This document shows positions 23,341 through 32,251 of a DNA stretch of 51,601 nt, piece by piece. The translations under genes were made by a program, and so were the position numbers. Every line of letters begins with the position of its first letter. Position 1 is the stretch's first letter. This stretch comes from Bacteroidales bacterium (lineage in GTDB: Bacteria > Bacteroidota > Bacteroidia > Bacteroidales > UBA932). A model generated the notes under the pieces. It was not told the DNA's origin. It saw only the letters and a program-made list of their open reading frames with translations, and ran no database searches. Where the stretch lies: assembly GCA_024398365.1 (NCBI GenBank), contig JAKSJG010000005.1:1-51601 (forward strand), in the 5' to 3' direction.

Positions 23341-24355
23341 AGAGCTGAACTTACTGCGTATCGTCTTTATGCTGATGGTTTTCCTGAACCATTCAGCATT
23401 TCTGGCGGATGGTGGATACCTCGGAGTAGCTTGTTTTTTTGTCCTTGGCGGGTATTGCTCTGCCCTTGGCTACTATGATAAGGTTAAGGCTGAAAGTTTT
23501 AACTATAGGCAATATGCACTGTCGAAAGCCATAAAGTTTTATCCTCTTCATTGGCTTTGCGCCATCGTCTGGCTGGCAATTGCAGTCGCTTCTTCTCAAC
23601 CATTAGGTTCTGTAACTCAGATTCTGGCAAATGCCGCTCTGCTCCAAAGCTGGATTCCGGATGCTGGTTTTTACTTTTCTCTGAACGGAATCTCCTGGTA
23701 TCTGGCAGACACTTTGTTTTTTGCATTGATATTTCCTTTCGTGATAAGATTTATCGTGGATAAATCCCTGTCAAGGAATGTTGCGTTTGTCTCTTTCGTT
23801 ATATTGGGATATACGGCAGCCTGTCTTTTGACTCCGAAATCCGAGCAGCACGCTATACTTTACATCAATCCAGCTATCCGGTTTGTTGATTTCCTTCTAG
23901 GAGTATATCTGGCTAAAGGTTTTATGACCATCCGACCAAGAATAATGAAGAGTTCTGGCAAAATGACCTTGTTTTATATTATTGCGGCTTTAAGCATTGC
24001 AGCGTTGATTGTTGAGAGAGGCATTGCTGCTGAATATGTGCAGTTCGCATGGATTTTCTGGCCGCTGATTTCTGTTCTGTTATTGAGTGCAAGCATTGCC
24101 TCTGCCTGCAGACCCAAAGAGTATAAGGTCATTGATTTCCTTTCAAGTGCCGGATCATATTGTTTTGTTTTTTATATGATTCACTTGATGACAATACAGG
24201 TGTGCAACAGCATTGCGCATAAGTTGCAGTTTGAGTATCACTTTACGGTAATGTTGATTACTCTGACAATATGTTGTGTCCTCACATTTTTTTGCCAGAA
24301 ATGGTTTGTCGCTCCTGTAACCAAAGCATTAAATAAACAACTGAAAGGAATTTAA
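23333..24355 (+). CDS. Acyltransferase-3 membrane protein
   Basis: This 340-residue AT3-family protein has about 10 membrane segments. ELNLLRIVFMLMVFLNHSAF contains the R-x10-H motif. GYLGVACFFVLGGYCSALGYY follows, then basic residues before helix three (SKAIKFYPLHW), and SCYCFVFYMIHL-like text near the C terminus (SYCFVFYMIHLM). The start is GTG at 23333 inside the end of the preceding gene. It is expected to acylate an exported or lipid-linked glycan. It is one of eight AT3 genes in the locus. A pure transport or polymerase role is less likely given the motif. Confidence 0.8.
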   Translation: MIKELNLLRIVFMLMVFLNHSAFLADGGYLGVACFFVLGGYCSALGYYDKVKAESFNYRQYALSKAIKFYPLHWLCAIVWLAIAVASSQPLGSVTQILANAALLQSWIPDAGFYFSLNGISWYLADTLFFALIFPFVIRFIVDKSLSRNVAFVSFVILGYTAACLLTPKSEQHAILYINPAIRFVDFLLGVYLAKGFMTIRPRIMKSSGKMTLFYIIAALSIAALIVERGIAAEYVQFAWIFWPLISVLLLSASIASACRPKEYKVIDFLSSAGSYCFVFYMIHLMTIQVCNSIAHKLQFEYHFTVMLITLTICCVLTFFCQKWFVAPVTKALNKQLKGI

Positions 24356-24357
24356 AA

Positions 24358-25215
24358 GTGAAAGCATTGTTGAAGAGACTTGTCCCTACCGGCGTGTGGA
24401 GTGTTCTTCGTGAAAAAAGGATTGTTGCTCAGCATACCAAAGTCGCAAAACTATGTGAGGATTTGATAGAGAACAATACAGATCTGCATCTGGCGTCTGA
24501 GGTCCGCCCCAAAATTGACTTGGGGTCGCAGAAGATTATCTGGCAGTATTGGGCTCAAGGGTTTGACAATCTCCCTACTGTTGTGCAGGATTGCCTGGCA
24601 TCTGTGGACCGGTTTCACGGGGAGTATGAAGTGATACGGTTGTCGGACTCAAATCTTGGTGACTATATTGATATTCCTGACTATATCGGGCAGAAACGTG
24701 ACAAGATGAGTGTCGCACACTTCTCTGATATCCTGAGAGTTCTGCTGCTCAATGCTTATGGTGGAATTTGGATGGACGCGACAATTATGCTGACAGGTCC
24801 TGTTCCCAAGGAGTATCTCCAATATGACTTCTTCGCTTTTCAAAGAGATCAGGATGAGCCGAACAAGAAATATTGGAGAAATACTTATGCCTACTATTTC
24901 GGATGGGCCAAAGGATTCAGGGTGAATCTGTTAAGTAGCTTCATATCTTCGGCAAGAGGTGCTGAGATAGTATCCTCATTATCTGATTTTATACTAGCGT
25001 GGTGGAAAACGCAGGATTATCTTCCTGACTACTTCTTCTTGCATATATTGTTTGACGTTATGGTGAAAGGTGATTGGTGCAAGTACAACTGTCCTATCGA
25101 AAGCGATTGTTTACCTCATTATTTGCAGCAGTACAGAAATGATCCTGCCTTCACCTTGATGCCGGTAGATAGAATAACTAAGGAGATATCCATTCATAAA
25201 CTGACGTATAAATAA
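24358..25215 (+). CDS. Capsular polysaccharide synthesis-type glycosyltransferase (Caps_synth)
   Basis: This 285-residue glycosyltransferase is related to the Caps_synth/GT32-like family. The donor site is visible in KIIWQYWAQGFDNLP, VAHFSDILRVLLLNAYGGIW and the DxD-like end MDATIML. The N-terminal helix is basic. The start is GTG at 24358, 2 nt after the AT3 stop. A second protein of related type but different length lies at 33297. It is probably an alpha-linked hexose or hexosamine transferase; the specificity is unknown. A 29-nt gap without a clear signal separates it from the GtrA gene. Confidence 0.82.
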   Translation: MKALLKRLVPTGVWSVLREKRIVAQHTKVAKLCEDLIENNTDLHLASEVRPKIDLGSQKIIWQYWAQGFDNLPTVVQDCLASVDRFHGEYEVIRLSDSNLGDYIDIPDYIGQKRDKMSVAHFSDILRVLLLNAYGGIWMDATIMLTGPVPKEYLQYDFFAFQRDQDEPNKKYWRNTYAYYFGWAKGFRVNLLSSFISSARGAEIVSSLSDFILAWWKTQDYLPDYFFLHILFDVMVKGDWCKYNCPIESDCLPHYLQQYRNDPAFTLMPVDRITKEISIHKLTYK

Positions 25216-25244
25216 AAACAACAGCTTTACATCTCCTGCAATAT

Positions 25245-25637
25245 ATGCCTTTGTGGTCTGAATTGAAAACACGTTTTATCTCTCCGGAGTTCCTGCGGTT
25301 CTGTATCGTGGGAGTGCTTGCCACAGCGATAAACTATGGCATTTATTACCTGTGCCTCAGCTTCACCGGTCCGACAATAGCTTATACTCTGGGATATGCC
25401 ATCAGTTTTATATGTAATTTCTTCCTGACAGCAAAGTTTACTTTCAAGAAAAAGGCAACAGCTAAGAAAGGGCTTGGATTCGCGCTCAGCCATCTTGTCA
25501 ACTATGGCCTGCAAGTGGGCTGCCTTAACCTTTTTCTCTGGATCGGCATTGGAGCAAAGATTGCACCGGTACCTGTATGGTGCATCTGCATCCCAGTAAA
25601 TTTCCTTCTCGTCAGATTCGTCTTCAATAAGAAATGA
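25245..25637 (+). CDS. GtrA-family membrane protein
   Basis: This 130-residue, four-helix membrane protein of the GtrA family is thought to flip undecaprenyl-phosphate glucose or a similar sugar across the membrane. RFCIVGVLATAINYGIYYL and LGYAISFICNFFLTAKFTFK are the family signatures. It overlaps the GtrB-like gene by ATGA, and a large GT-C-like protein follows, so the three form a side-chain glycosylation module of the Gtr type. Role and partners are established for phage/Shigella Gtr systems; the application here is inference from gene order. Confidence 0.87.
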   Translation: MPLWSELKTRFISPEFLRFCIVGVLATAINYGIYYLCLSFTGPTIAYTLGYAISFICNFFLTAKFTFKKKATAKKGLGFALSHLVNYGLQVGCLNLFLWIGIGAKIAPVPVWCICIPVNFLLVRFVFNKK

Positions 25638-26575
25638 AAAAAGTATCAATCCTCATCCCTTGCTTCAATGAGCAGGAATCTCTGCCGCTCATGTACGATG
25701 CCCTTTGCAACCTCACAAAAGAACCTCATGCACTTGAATATGAATGGGAATTCCTATTCATAAATGACGGCTCGAAGGACCGCACGATTGACATTCTCCG
25801 CAGCCTGCACAACTCTGACTCAAGAGTGAACTATATAGATCTCTCCCGCAACTTTGGCAAAGAGAATGCGATGCTTGCCGGCTTCGACTATGTCACGGGC
25901 GACTGCACAGTCATTATGGATGCCGACCTGCAGCATCCGCCGATTGTCGCACTGGATATGCTGTCGAAGTGGGAAGAAGGATATGAAGATGTCTACGCCA
26001 AGCGCCGTACCCGTGGCAAGGAGCCTTGGTTGCGAAAGAAGCTTTCGTTGCTCTTCTATAAAGTGTTAAACAAAATGAGCCAGGTGGAGATGCTTCAGAA
26101 TGTAGGCGATTTCAGACTGCTTGACAGACGTTGCGTCGAGGCCCTAAGGAAAATGAGGGAATCTGAACGATATACCAAGGGCCTATTCTGTTGGATTGGC
26201 TACAAAAAAGCATATGTGGAGTTCGACAGCGGCGACAGAGTGGCAGGCGAAACATCCTGGAATATGTGGAAACTTTTCAAGTTTGCAACAAAAGGTGTAA
26301 TCTCATTCTCAACATCGCCTCTGCATCTTGCCACCTGGCTCGGCCTGCTGGTATCAGCAGTCGCTTTCATCTATATGCTGTTTGTCCTTGTCAAGACCAT
26401 TATATTCGGAGATCCCGTCGCCGGCTTCCCGACGCTGCTGTGTGTGATTCTGCTTCTCGGTGGCATCCAACTTCTCTGCATAGGGATAATAGGGGAATAT
26501 GTGGCCCTGATGTTCAATGAGACCAAGAAAAGACCCGTATATCTCGTAAGAGAACATAACGGTGAGTTGGAATAG
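25634..26575 (+). CDS. GtrB-like polyprenyl-phosphate glycosyltransferase
   Basis: This 313-residue GT2 enzyme of the bactoprenol glucosyltransferase type loads a sugar onto undecaprenyl phosphate. The catalytic domain shows VSILIPCFNEQESLPLMYDAL, FINDGSKDRT, LSRNFGKENAMLAG and MDADLQHPP (DxD). GDFRLLDRRCVEALRKM and VAGETSWNMWKL are GtrB signatures. Two membrane helices lie at the C terminus (LGLLVSAVAFIYMLFVL, LLGGIQLLCIGIIGEYVALM). The flanking GtrA and DUF6056-like genes complete a three-part system. The sugar is unknown. Confidence 0.9.
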   Translation: MKKVSILIPCFNEQESLPLMYDALCNLTKEPHALEYEWEFLFINDGSKDRTIDILRSLHNSDSRVNYIDLSRNFGKENAMLAGFDYVTGDCTVIMDADLQHPPIVALDMLSKWEEGYEDVYAKRRTRGKEPWLRKKLSLLFYKVLNKMSQVEMLQNVGDFRLLDRRCVEALRKMRESERYTKGLFCWIGYKKAYVEFDSGDRVAGETSWNMWKLFKFATKGVISFSTSPLHLATWLGLLVSAVAFIYMLFVLVKTIIFGDPVAGFPTLLCVILLLGGIQLLCIGIIGEYVALMFNETKKRPVYLVREHNGELE

Positions 26576-28046
26576 AAAAATAACCGGTTCTATTGCCATT
26601 CTAATGGCAGTCTTCTTATACGTTCTGTATATGGGGATGAACGCTTTGTGGATGGGCGATGACTTGTTATATCAGTCCAGTTTTGCAACAGGCGGCACTA
26701 TCTCCAGCATCGGCGAAATATGTCAATCTCAGGTGGCCCACTACTTCTGCCAGAATGGAAGGTTCGTAGCCCATTTCCTTGTGCAGTTTTTCCTCTGCCT
26801 GTTACCGCAGAGTGTTTTTGCCATTGTCAATGCTGCAGTATATGTGACTTTCATCCTGTTGGTACTGGCAGCCCTGAGAATCAAGCCTGACGATACAAAA
26901 GCTATTGCGGTCGTGTCTCTCCTCGTTCTCCTCTGCTTTCAGACAAAGTTCACACCTACCTGCCAGATTGGATACATCTGGATGTTCTCTCTGATAATCG
27001 GGTTTGTCCTCCTGTTTCAGCGTTTTGCTGATCATTGTTCCAAATGGAATCTGCTCTGGCTCATTCCATTCTCCGTCATTGCCGGATGGTCACAGGAGGC
27101 ACTTGTAATCGGAGTTGGAGCAGCATTGGTCTACTGGTGGCTCAACCATCTGAAGGCTATGTCTTTGAGCCAGTGGGTCATGATGATACTCTTCGGAATC
27201 GGGGCTCTTGTATTGTGCCTCTCTCCTGCAACCATCCACCGCACTGGCAGTGAGACCGGAAGCGTTGACTTCCTGTCGAACGGGGCGTACAGCATTGTCA
27301 AGCTGCTCTATTATTCCAGGGCTTCATACTTGATTGCCGGGCTATGCATTTATCTGCTTGTATCCGGTAAAGCAAAGTTCAAGGGACTGACCACATCGGA
27401 TCAGGGCCTATGGATTGTGTGGGTTGTTATGCTTGCCTTCAATGTAATTGTCGGAGTCTTTGGCAACCGTCAGATTTTCGGATGCGAACTTGCGGCATTG
27501 CTTCTAACTGTAATTCTGTACCGGAAATATGCTCGTGTCTCTTCCGCAGTGGGGGTCTTAATCCCTCTGATGCTGTTGGCAATCTTTATTCCGAAGATGG
27601 TTTTCAATGCCCGCTTCCTTGCTGAAGACCGTTCTGTGCTGGAACAGCTGCTGCAGGCAGAGGCTTCCTGCGAGAATGGTGTTGTGTATTATGACTTTGC
27701 CGCAAAAAACGTCACATTTAAGGATACCTATCCTTCAGATGTCTATACCTGGCATGTTCTGAATACCCTTAAACTTAATGTACTACCTACGGTGTGTGAG
27801 AATCTTTCCGATGTGCGGGCACTTACCATATCGGAGCCTGCCACTGGAAATATCACAGTCACTTATCCGGACGGCTCCGACCAGAACGTATCAATCAGAA
27901 GATATATCAGTCTGTTAGGTAAGGAATTCAATCTGAACGTGTCTCCTCTGCAGTCATTCCATCCTGCATATATCGGAGATGGTGGGAAGGTATATGTAAT
28001 CTACAATAAAGTGCCATTAACCAGAATGGTCGCTGAACTTGATTGA
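26562..28046 (+). CDS. DUF6056-like polytopic membrane protein, probable GtrC-type transferase
   Basis: This 494-residue protein has about 11 hydrophobic segments and a soluble C-terminal part of about 120 residues. The first periplasmic loop holds MGDDLLYQSSF and a later NGRFVAHFLVQFF, the pattern of DUF6056 and of GT-C glycosyltransferases whose first loop carries a catalytic Asp. The C terminus (SRRYISLL-like region) is polar. It starts with GTG at 26562, overlapping the GtrB-like gene by 14 bp. Position and shape match the specific transferase (GtrC role) that moves the polyprenyl-linked sugar to the growing glycan in the periplasm. A second Wzy-like polymerase is the main alternative. 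Confidence 0.72.
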   Translation: MSWNRKITGSIAILMAVFLYVLYMGMNALWMGDDLLYQSSFATGGTISSIGEICQSQVAHYFCQNGRFVAHFLVQFFLCLLPQSVFAIVNAAVYVTFILLVLAALRIKPDDTKAIAVVSLLVLLCFQTKFTPTCQIGYIWMFSLIIGFVLLFQRFADHCSKWNLLWLIPFSVIAGWSQEALVIGVGAALVYWWLNHLKAMSLSQWVMMILFGIGALVLCLSPATIHRTGSETGSVDFLSNGAYSIVKLLYYSRASYLIAGLCIYLLVSGKAKFKGLTTSDQGLWIVWVVMLAFNVIVGVFGNRQIFGCELAALLLTVILYRKYARVSSAVGVLIPLMLLAIFIPKMVFNARFLAEDRSVLEQLLQAEASCENGVVYYDFAAKNVTFKDTYPSDVYTWHVLNTLKLNVLPTVCENLSDVRALTISEPATGNITVTYPDGSDQNVSIRRYISLLGKEFNLNVSPLQSFHPAYIGDGGKVYVIYNKVPLTRMVAELD

Positions 28047-28050
28047 TAAA

Positions 28051-29088
28051 ATGACTGAACAGAGGCAATCTAACATAGAACTCCTCAGGATAGTTGCGAT
28101 GATGCTTGTGCTGATTCTGCATGCCAATGGTATAGCACTGGGTTTGCCGGAACAGGCTGATTGTATCAGTAATCCCGGACTGTCTTTCCTGAGATTTTCT
28201 ATAGAATCACTTTGTATTGTCTGTGTGAATGTCTATGTTTTAATTTCAGGGTGGTTCGGCATCAGGACGACTCCGCGCAAACTTGCGTTTTTGTTATTCA
28301 CCTGCCTGTTCTATTCGTTGCTGTTGACTGCGATAATATGGGCTGCGAAGGGATTCCCATCCATCTCATTGAAAACCCTTGCAGGGTGTTTCCTCTTCGG
28401 CCAGGACTATTGGTTCGCTAACAGTTATCTGCTTCTCTGTATCATCTCGCCTGCATTGAATCTCCTTTTTGAATATTCAGACAGAAAGACTGCACGTTTT
28501 ACAGTGTGTGCGTTTTTATTGGTGATGGTGACTTTCGGATGGCTGCATACAATGCCTGAATTCAAATTCGGTTATTCTACGATATCATTTATCGGCCTTT
28601 ATCTGCTGGGCCGTTATATGAGATGCTATGTTTTCGACAGCGACAATAAGACCTTCAACAAGTATGTGGCGATTGCAGGATATCTGGCTTGTTCAATTTT
28701 ACTTGCTCTGATGGCGTTCCTGGTTTATCGAAGAGGATTAAGCTATGTCATTACGAGGTGTGTATTTTCGTACCTGAACCCGCTTACGATTGCAGCGACT
28801 GTTTTCCTGTTCCTTTTCTTCAGGGAGATGAAGTTCAATTCAAGTTTTGTGAATACAGTTGCAAAGTCTTCCTTTGCAGTTTACTTGTTTCACTTGAATC
28901 CTTTCATTTGGGATATGTACCTTGGTTTGTGCCGCAACTTCACCCACCAGCATGGGATGTTTGCGCCTATCTTCATTGCCGGACTCATTTTGACAGTGTT
29001 TGCAACGGGAACACTCATCGACCGCGTCAGAATCAAATGCTGGACGTTGCTGGACAACCGGCTTATTAAAAAGACACAGGGACTATAA
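28051..29088 (+). CDS. Acyltransferase-3 membrane protein
   Basis: This 345-residue AT3 protein starts with QRQSNIELLRIVAMMLVLILH, the classic R-x10-H opening of Bacteroidales acyltransferases. About 10 helices follow, with CVNVYVLISGWFGIRTT as the second signature and KSSFAVYLFHLNPFIW near the end. The ATG at 28051 lies 4 nt after the DUF6056-like stop; a TTG at 28039 is less likely. It is the first of three AT3 genes in a row (28051, 29111, 30201) without an intervening glycosyltransferase. Confidence 0.84.
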   Translation: MTEQRQSNIELLRIVAMMLVLILHANGIALGLPEQADCISNPGLSFLRFSIESLCIVCVNVYVLISGWFGIRTTPRKLAFLLFTCLFYSLLLTAIIWAAKGFPSISLKTLAGCFLFGQDYWFANSYLLLCIISPALNLLFEYSDRKTARFTVCAFLLVMVTFGWLHTMPEFKFGYSTISFIGLYLLGRYMRCYVFDSDNKTFNKYVAIAGYLACSILLALMAFLVYRRGLSYVITRCVFSYLNPLTIAATVFLFLFFREMKFNSSFVNTVAKSSFAVYLFHLNPFIWDMYLGLCRNFTHQHGMFAPIFIAGLILTVFATGTLIDRVRIKCWTLLDNRLIKKTQGL

Positions 29089-29110
29089 AGAAAATTAGAT
29101 ACAGGAACTG

Positions 29111-30154
29111 ATGGCAACAGCAGAAAAGAACAGTTACTTCTCCCGCAAGGTCGTATTCCTGAATGTAATGGCGACATTCCTTATAGTCCTGATTCATTCG
29201 GAGACACCACTAAGATTCGGGAAGGAGCTCACCTTTGATTCATACCCGTTTATATTCTGCGTCCTCCAGCTGGCGGCTGTCGCAGTACCTCTTTTCTATT
29301 TCATATCTGCATTGCTGTTCTACAGGGATTGTGACTGGAGAGAGCTACCTCATAAGCTCTATAGAAGAATCTTCACACTTCTGATACCATACCTGATATG
29401 GAATCTCTTCTTTATCCTTGTCTACTACATCCTCCGACAGATTCCTTTCACTGCATCCAGAATGAATATGCCTCATAGCCTGGATTCTGCAAAAGACTGG
29501 CTTTTGGCGTTGTGGCATTGCCGGTTTACACCTTTGTGGTTTATCAAGTATCTGATATTCTTTAATTTGTTGTCACCTGTTATTCTTCTACTGATTAAAA
29601 ACAAGTGGGTGGGCCTGGTGGCTGTGGTCAGCTTTACGCTTGCTGGATATATACTCGGGTGGAGTTCTGTGTCTCTCCGATATAATGCAGCCATCTATCT
29701 AGCCGGAGCAATGGCTGGAAGATATCTCTATCCCTCTGGAAAGAATGAAAACGGTCCGCTTGTCAGGAAGAATCAGATACTGCTTCTGGTACCGATGGTA
29801 CTGATGTTCATTGTGCTGTTTATTACCGGAATGAAGTCATACGGCGCACTCTATTTGTTCAAGATTGCCGGACCGATAATCGTTTGGTTCACAGCAGATT
29901 TGGCAGTCCCGGAGAGTATAGGCAAAAAATGGAAGGTCAAGCCTTGGATGGGATATACCTTCTTCATTTATGCCACTCACCAGTTCCTGCTTAATGTCGA
30001 GCAGTCTCTGGTACGCTCGTTCCTGCCTGGGACACCATTGGTTTTGAACCTGACATTCATAATTACACCTGTCATCACCATATTTGTACTTATTTTCGTG
30101 GCAGGATTGCTTTCAAAAACAAAGTTGTATGGCATACTGACAGGGGGACGGTAA
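29111..30154 (+). CDS. Acyltransferase-3 membrane protein (variant motif)
   Basis: This 347-residue polytopic protein of the AT3 family has FLNVMATFLIVLIHSETP, where the catalytic-motif position 11 residues before the His is Asn instead of Arg/Lys. VAVPLFYFISALLFYRDCDW and KLYRRIFTLLIPYLIWN are standard AT3 blocks, as is the C-terminal GYTFFIYATHQFLL. The changed motif residue could mean altered chemistry or loss of activity. A gap of 46 nt separates it from the next AT3 gene. Confidence 0.78.
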   Translation: MATAEKNSYFSRKVVFLNVMATFLIVLIHSETPLRFGKELTFDSYPFIFCVLQLAAVAVPLFYFISALLFYRDCDWRELPHKLYRRIFTLLIPYLIWNLFFILVYYILRQIPFTASRMNMPHSLDSAKDWLLALWHCRFTPLWFIKYLIFFNLLSPVILLLIKNKWVGLVAVVSFTLAGYILGWSSVSLRYNAAIYLAGAMAGRYLYPSGKNENGPLVRKNQILLLVPMVLMFIVLFITGMKSYGALYLFKIAGPIIVWFTADLAVPESIGKKWKVKPWMGYTFFIYATHQFLLNVEQSLVRSFLPGTPLVLNLTFIITPVITIFVLIFVAGLLSKTKLYGILTGGR

Positions 30155-30200
30155 ACTCTTAGAGAGAAGCTGTTCTGATGGCACTGAAGAAGAATGCATA

Positions 30201-31271
30201 ATGAGAAATGATAGATTATCATCAGACTCTCGTCAGTCTGAACTTGTTGCAGCAATGAGGTTCCCACTCATTGTTCTGGTGGTTTTTGCCCATTCCTTGA
30301 GTTTCGGCAACATTGAGATTTCCCCTACCTTTGATGGTTGGAATATATATCATTTCGTGTCAGAGATGATATCACATAACCTTGCAAGGCTTGCGGTCTG
30401 TTGGTTCTATGTCATTTCCGGATATTTCTTTTTCAGGAATCTGAATGATGGTGATTTCTGTTTCAAGTGGGTGGCAGGCAAATGGATAAAGAGGATATGG
30501 TCGCTATTGATCCCGTATCTGATATGGAACCTTCTTGCGGTCTGCATCCCTGCGTTGAAGGCGGCCTTGTTTAACGGAATGGGGATAGGGACAGATAATT
30601 CTATGCCTGATACCAATTTATTGTTCTGCCTCTGGCGCGGTCCTGCAGATTTTCCTCTATATTTTATGAGAGATCTGATGGTGATGTCCCTCGTAGCGCC
30701 GCTGGCATATCTTCTCTTCAAACGATTCCGCTGGCTTAGCCTTGCACTGCTCCTGTGTCTTTATGCGTCCCCGCTGAACCCTGAATTGCCCGCAATGAGA
30801 GCCATCTTCTATTTCTTCCTTGGCGTATGGTTGGGTACCTGGAAGGTAAATATGCTTGCAATATGCAGAAAAACCAGGTGGTCGGCAGCAGTGCTGGCTG
30901 TCGTGCTTCTGTTGATTGCCAGCTATTTCAATGCATCGCCATACCACGAATGGATGCTCAGGGCATTCTATCCTTTCGGAATGATTACTTTTATGAACAT
31001 CTGCGACAGACTGTTAGACAATGAGGTAATACACGCACGCCTCATCAAGCTGTCATCAGCAGTATTTTTCATATATGCATCACACGAAATCCTGATACTC
31101 GGATGGACTAAAGGGGCCTTTCTGAGAGTGTTCGGGGATGGATTGACTGGCTCCTGGATCAGCTTTTTTGGCGTTCCGACCGTTGTGCTGCTAGTCTGCC
31201 TTGGTCTGTATTGGTTGCTTAACAGGATTATTCCGCGCACTTTGGCTTTTGCCTGCGGTGGGAGAAAATAA
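30201..31271 (+). CDS. Acyltransferase-3 membrane protein
   Basis: This 356-residue AT3 protein has ELVAAMRFPLIVLVVFAHSL with an R-x10-H motif, then RLAVCWFYVISGYFFFRN, WIKRIWSLLIPYLIWNLL and, near the end, AVFFIYASHEILIL. It is similar in pattern to the preceding AT3 (PYLIWN, FFIYASH/FFIYATH), suggesting tandem duplication. The ATG at 30201 overlaps the TAA of a seven-codon ORF in the gap. It is probably an O-acyltransferase of the capsule repeat. Confidence 0.82.
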   Translation: MRNDRLSSDSRQSELVAAMRFPLIVLVVFAHSLSFGNIEISPTFDGWNIYHFVSEMISHNLARLAVCWFYVISGYFFFRNLNDGDFCFKWVAGKWIKRIWSLLIPYLIWNLLAVCIPALKAALFNGMGIGTDNSMPDTNLLFCLWRGPADFPLYFMRDLMVMSLVAPLAYLLFKRFRWLSLALLLCLYASPLNPELPAMRAIFYFFLGVWLGTWKVNMLAICRKTRWSAAVLAVVLLLIASYFNASPYHEWMLRAFYPFGMITFMNICDRLLDNEVIHARLIKLSSAVFFIYASHEILILGWTKGAFLRVFGDGLTGSWISFFGVPTVVLLVCLGLYWLLNRIIPRTLAFACGGRK

Positions 31272-31283
31272 AACACGCATACA

Positions 31284-32240
31284 ATGATGCAAATCCAACC
31301 TAAATATACATTCCTTCTTCCTGCCTACAAAGCAAGATTTCTTGATGCTGCCATACAAAGCATTTTGAACCAAACATATCAGGATTTTCAACTTATAGTT
31401 TCGGATGACTTTTCGCCAGAGAATCTATGGACTATAGTTGAGAAATATGTGAATGATGGGAGGTTGACTTACAGACGCAATCAGTCAAATATGGGACAAA
31501 AGGATCTCGTTTCTCATTGGGACCTCCTTGTGGATATGTGCGACTCGCCATACTTTATCCTCGCTTCCGACGATGATGTATATGAGCCTGATTTCTTAAT
31601 GCAAATTGACAGTTGCATAAAGAAATATCCGAATGTCGCAATTTTCCGTGGCCGTACAAGTATGATTGACTCATCAGAAACAAAATTCAGGGATGATATT
31701 ATATATCCGGAGAGGCAGGATCAAATTGAGTTTGGCAAATCATTCTTGGACAAGAACTCCATAATCTGTATTAGCAATTGTGTCTTCAAGACCAGCAGAT
31801 TTAAAGAACTTGGCGGTTTTGTAAACTTTCCGCTAGCGTGGAAGAGCGATACGGCTTCTCAGTTCCGTATGGCCGCAGATGGAATAGTACACACTACTGA
31901 TGGTCCTATTTTTCTTTATAGAGCTTCCGGAGAAAACATTTCAACAGTGACACGCAATGCAAGAATAGACCGAGATAAGTTGAATGCCGTGTTGAATGCT
32001 TGCCATTGGTTGGATACCGTACAGGTTGATGAAAACGATGAATACTTGAAACGGGTATTCAAGGCCCGCCTTCAGGGCGAGAGCCGTTCATATTATTGGA
32101 CATATAACTTCAAGGAGTTTGTAAGACTATTCCGTTCTTTTTGTTCCATAGACTGCTTCCCATCCTATAAAAGCAAATTGTCTTTTATAGGTCATTGGTG
32201 TGCCAATAAAATATTTGGATGGAGAGAGCGAGCAATATAA
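31284..32240 (+). CDS. GT2 family glycosyltransferase
   Basis: This 318-residue GT-A glycosyltransferase has FLLPAYKARFLDAAIQSIL, LIVSDDFSPENL and ILASDDDVYEPDFL (DxD). Its start and later segments (SCIGNY/CISNCVFK, GGFVNFPLAWKSDTA) match the GT2 at 34126 (FIMPAYKAKFLHDAIDSII, GGFMDFPCAFGSDIA), so the two are paralogs. Two adjacent ATGs (31284, 31287) are possible starts. It is more AT-rich than the flanking ends of the locus. The donor sugar is unknown. Confidence 0.87.
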   Translation: MMQIQPKYTFLLPAYKARFLDAAIQSILNQTYQDFQLIVSDDFSPENLWTIVEKYVNDGRLTYRRNQSNMGQKDLVSHWDLLVDMCDSPYFILASDDDVYEPDFLMQIDSCIKKYPNVAIFRGRTSMIDSSETKFRDDIIYPERQDQIEFGKSFLDKNSIICISNCVFKTSRFKELGGFVNFPLAWKSDTASQFRMAADGIVHTTDGPIFLYRASGENISTVTRNARIDRDKLNAVLNACHWLDTVQVDENDEYLKRVFKARLQGESRSYYWTYNFKEFVRLFRSFCSIDCFPSYKSKLSFIGHWCANKIFGWRERAI

Positions 32241-32251
32241 AGACTGAAAAG

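Noticed and set aside
25216-25244. Promoter between the Caps_synth and GtrA genes
   Set aside because: No TAnnTTTG box with acceptable spacing was found in the 29-nt gap.
30178-30201. Seven-codon ORF (MALKKNA) between two AT3 genes, stop overlapping the next ATG
   Set aside because: Could be a coupling leader peptide, but such short ORFs arise by chance and no other support exists.
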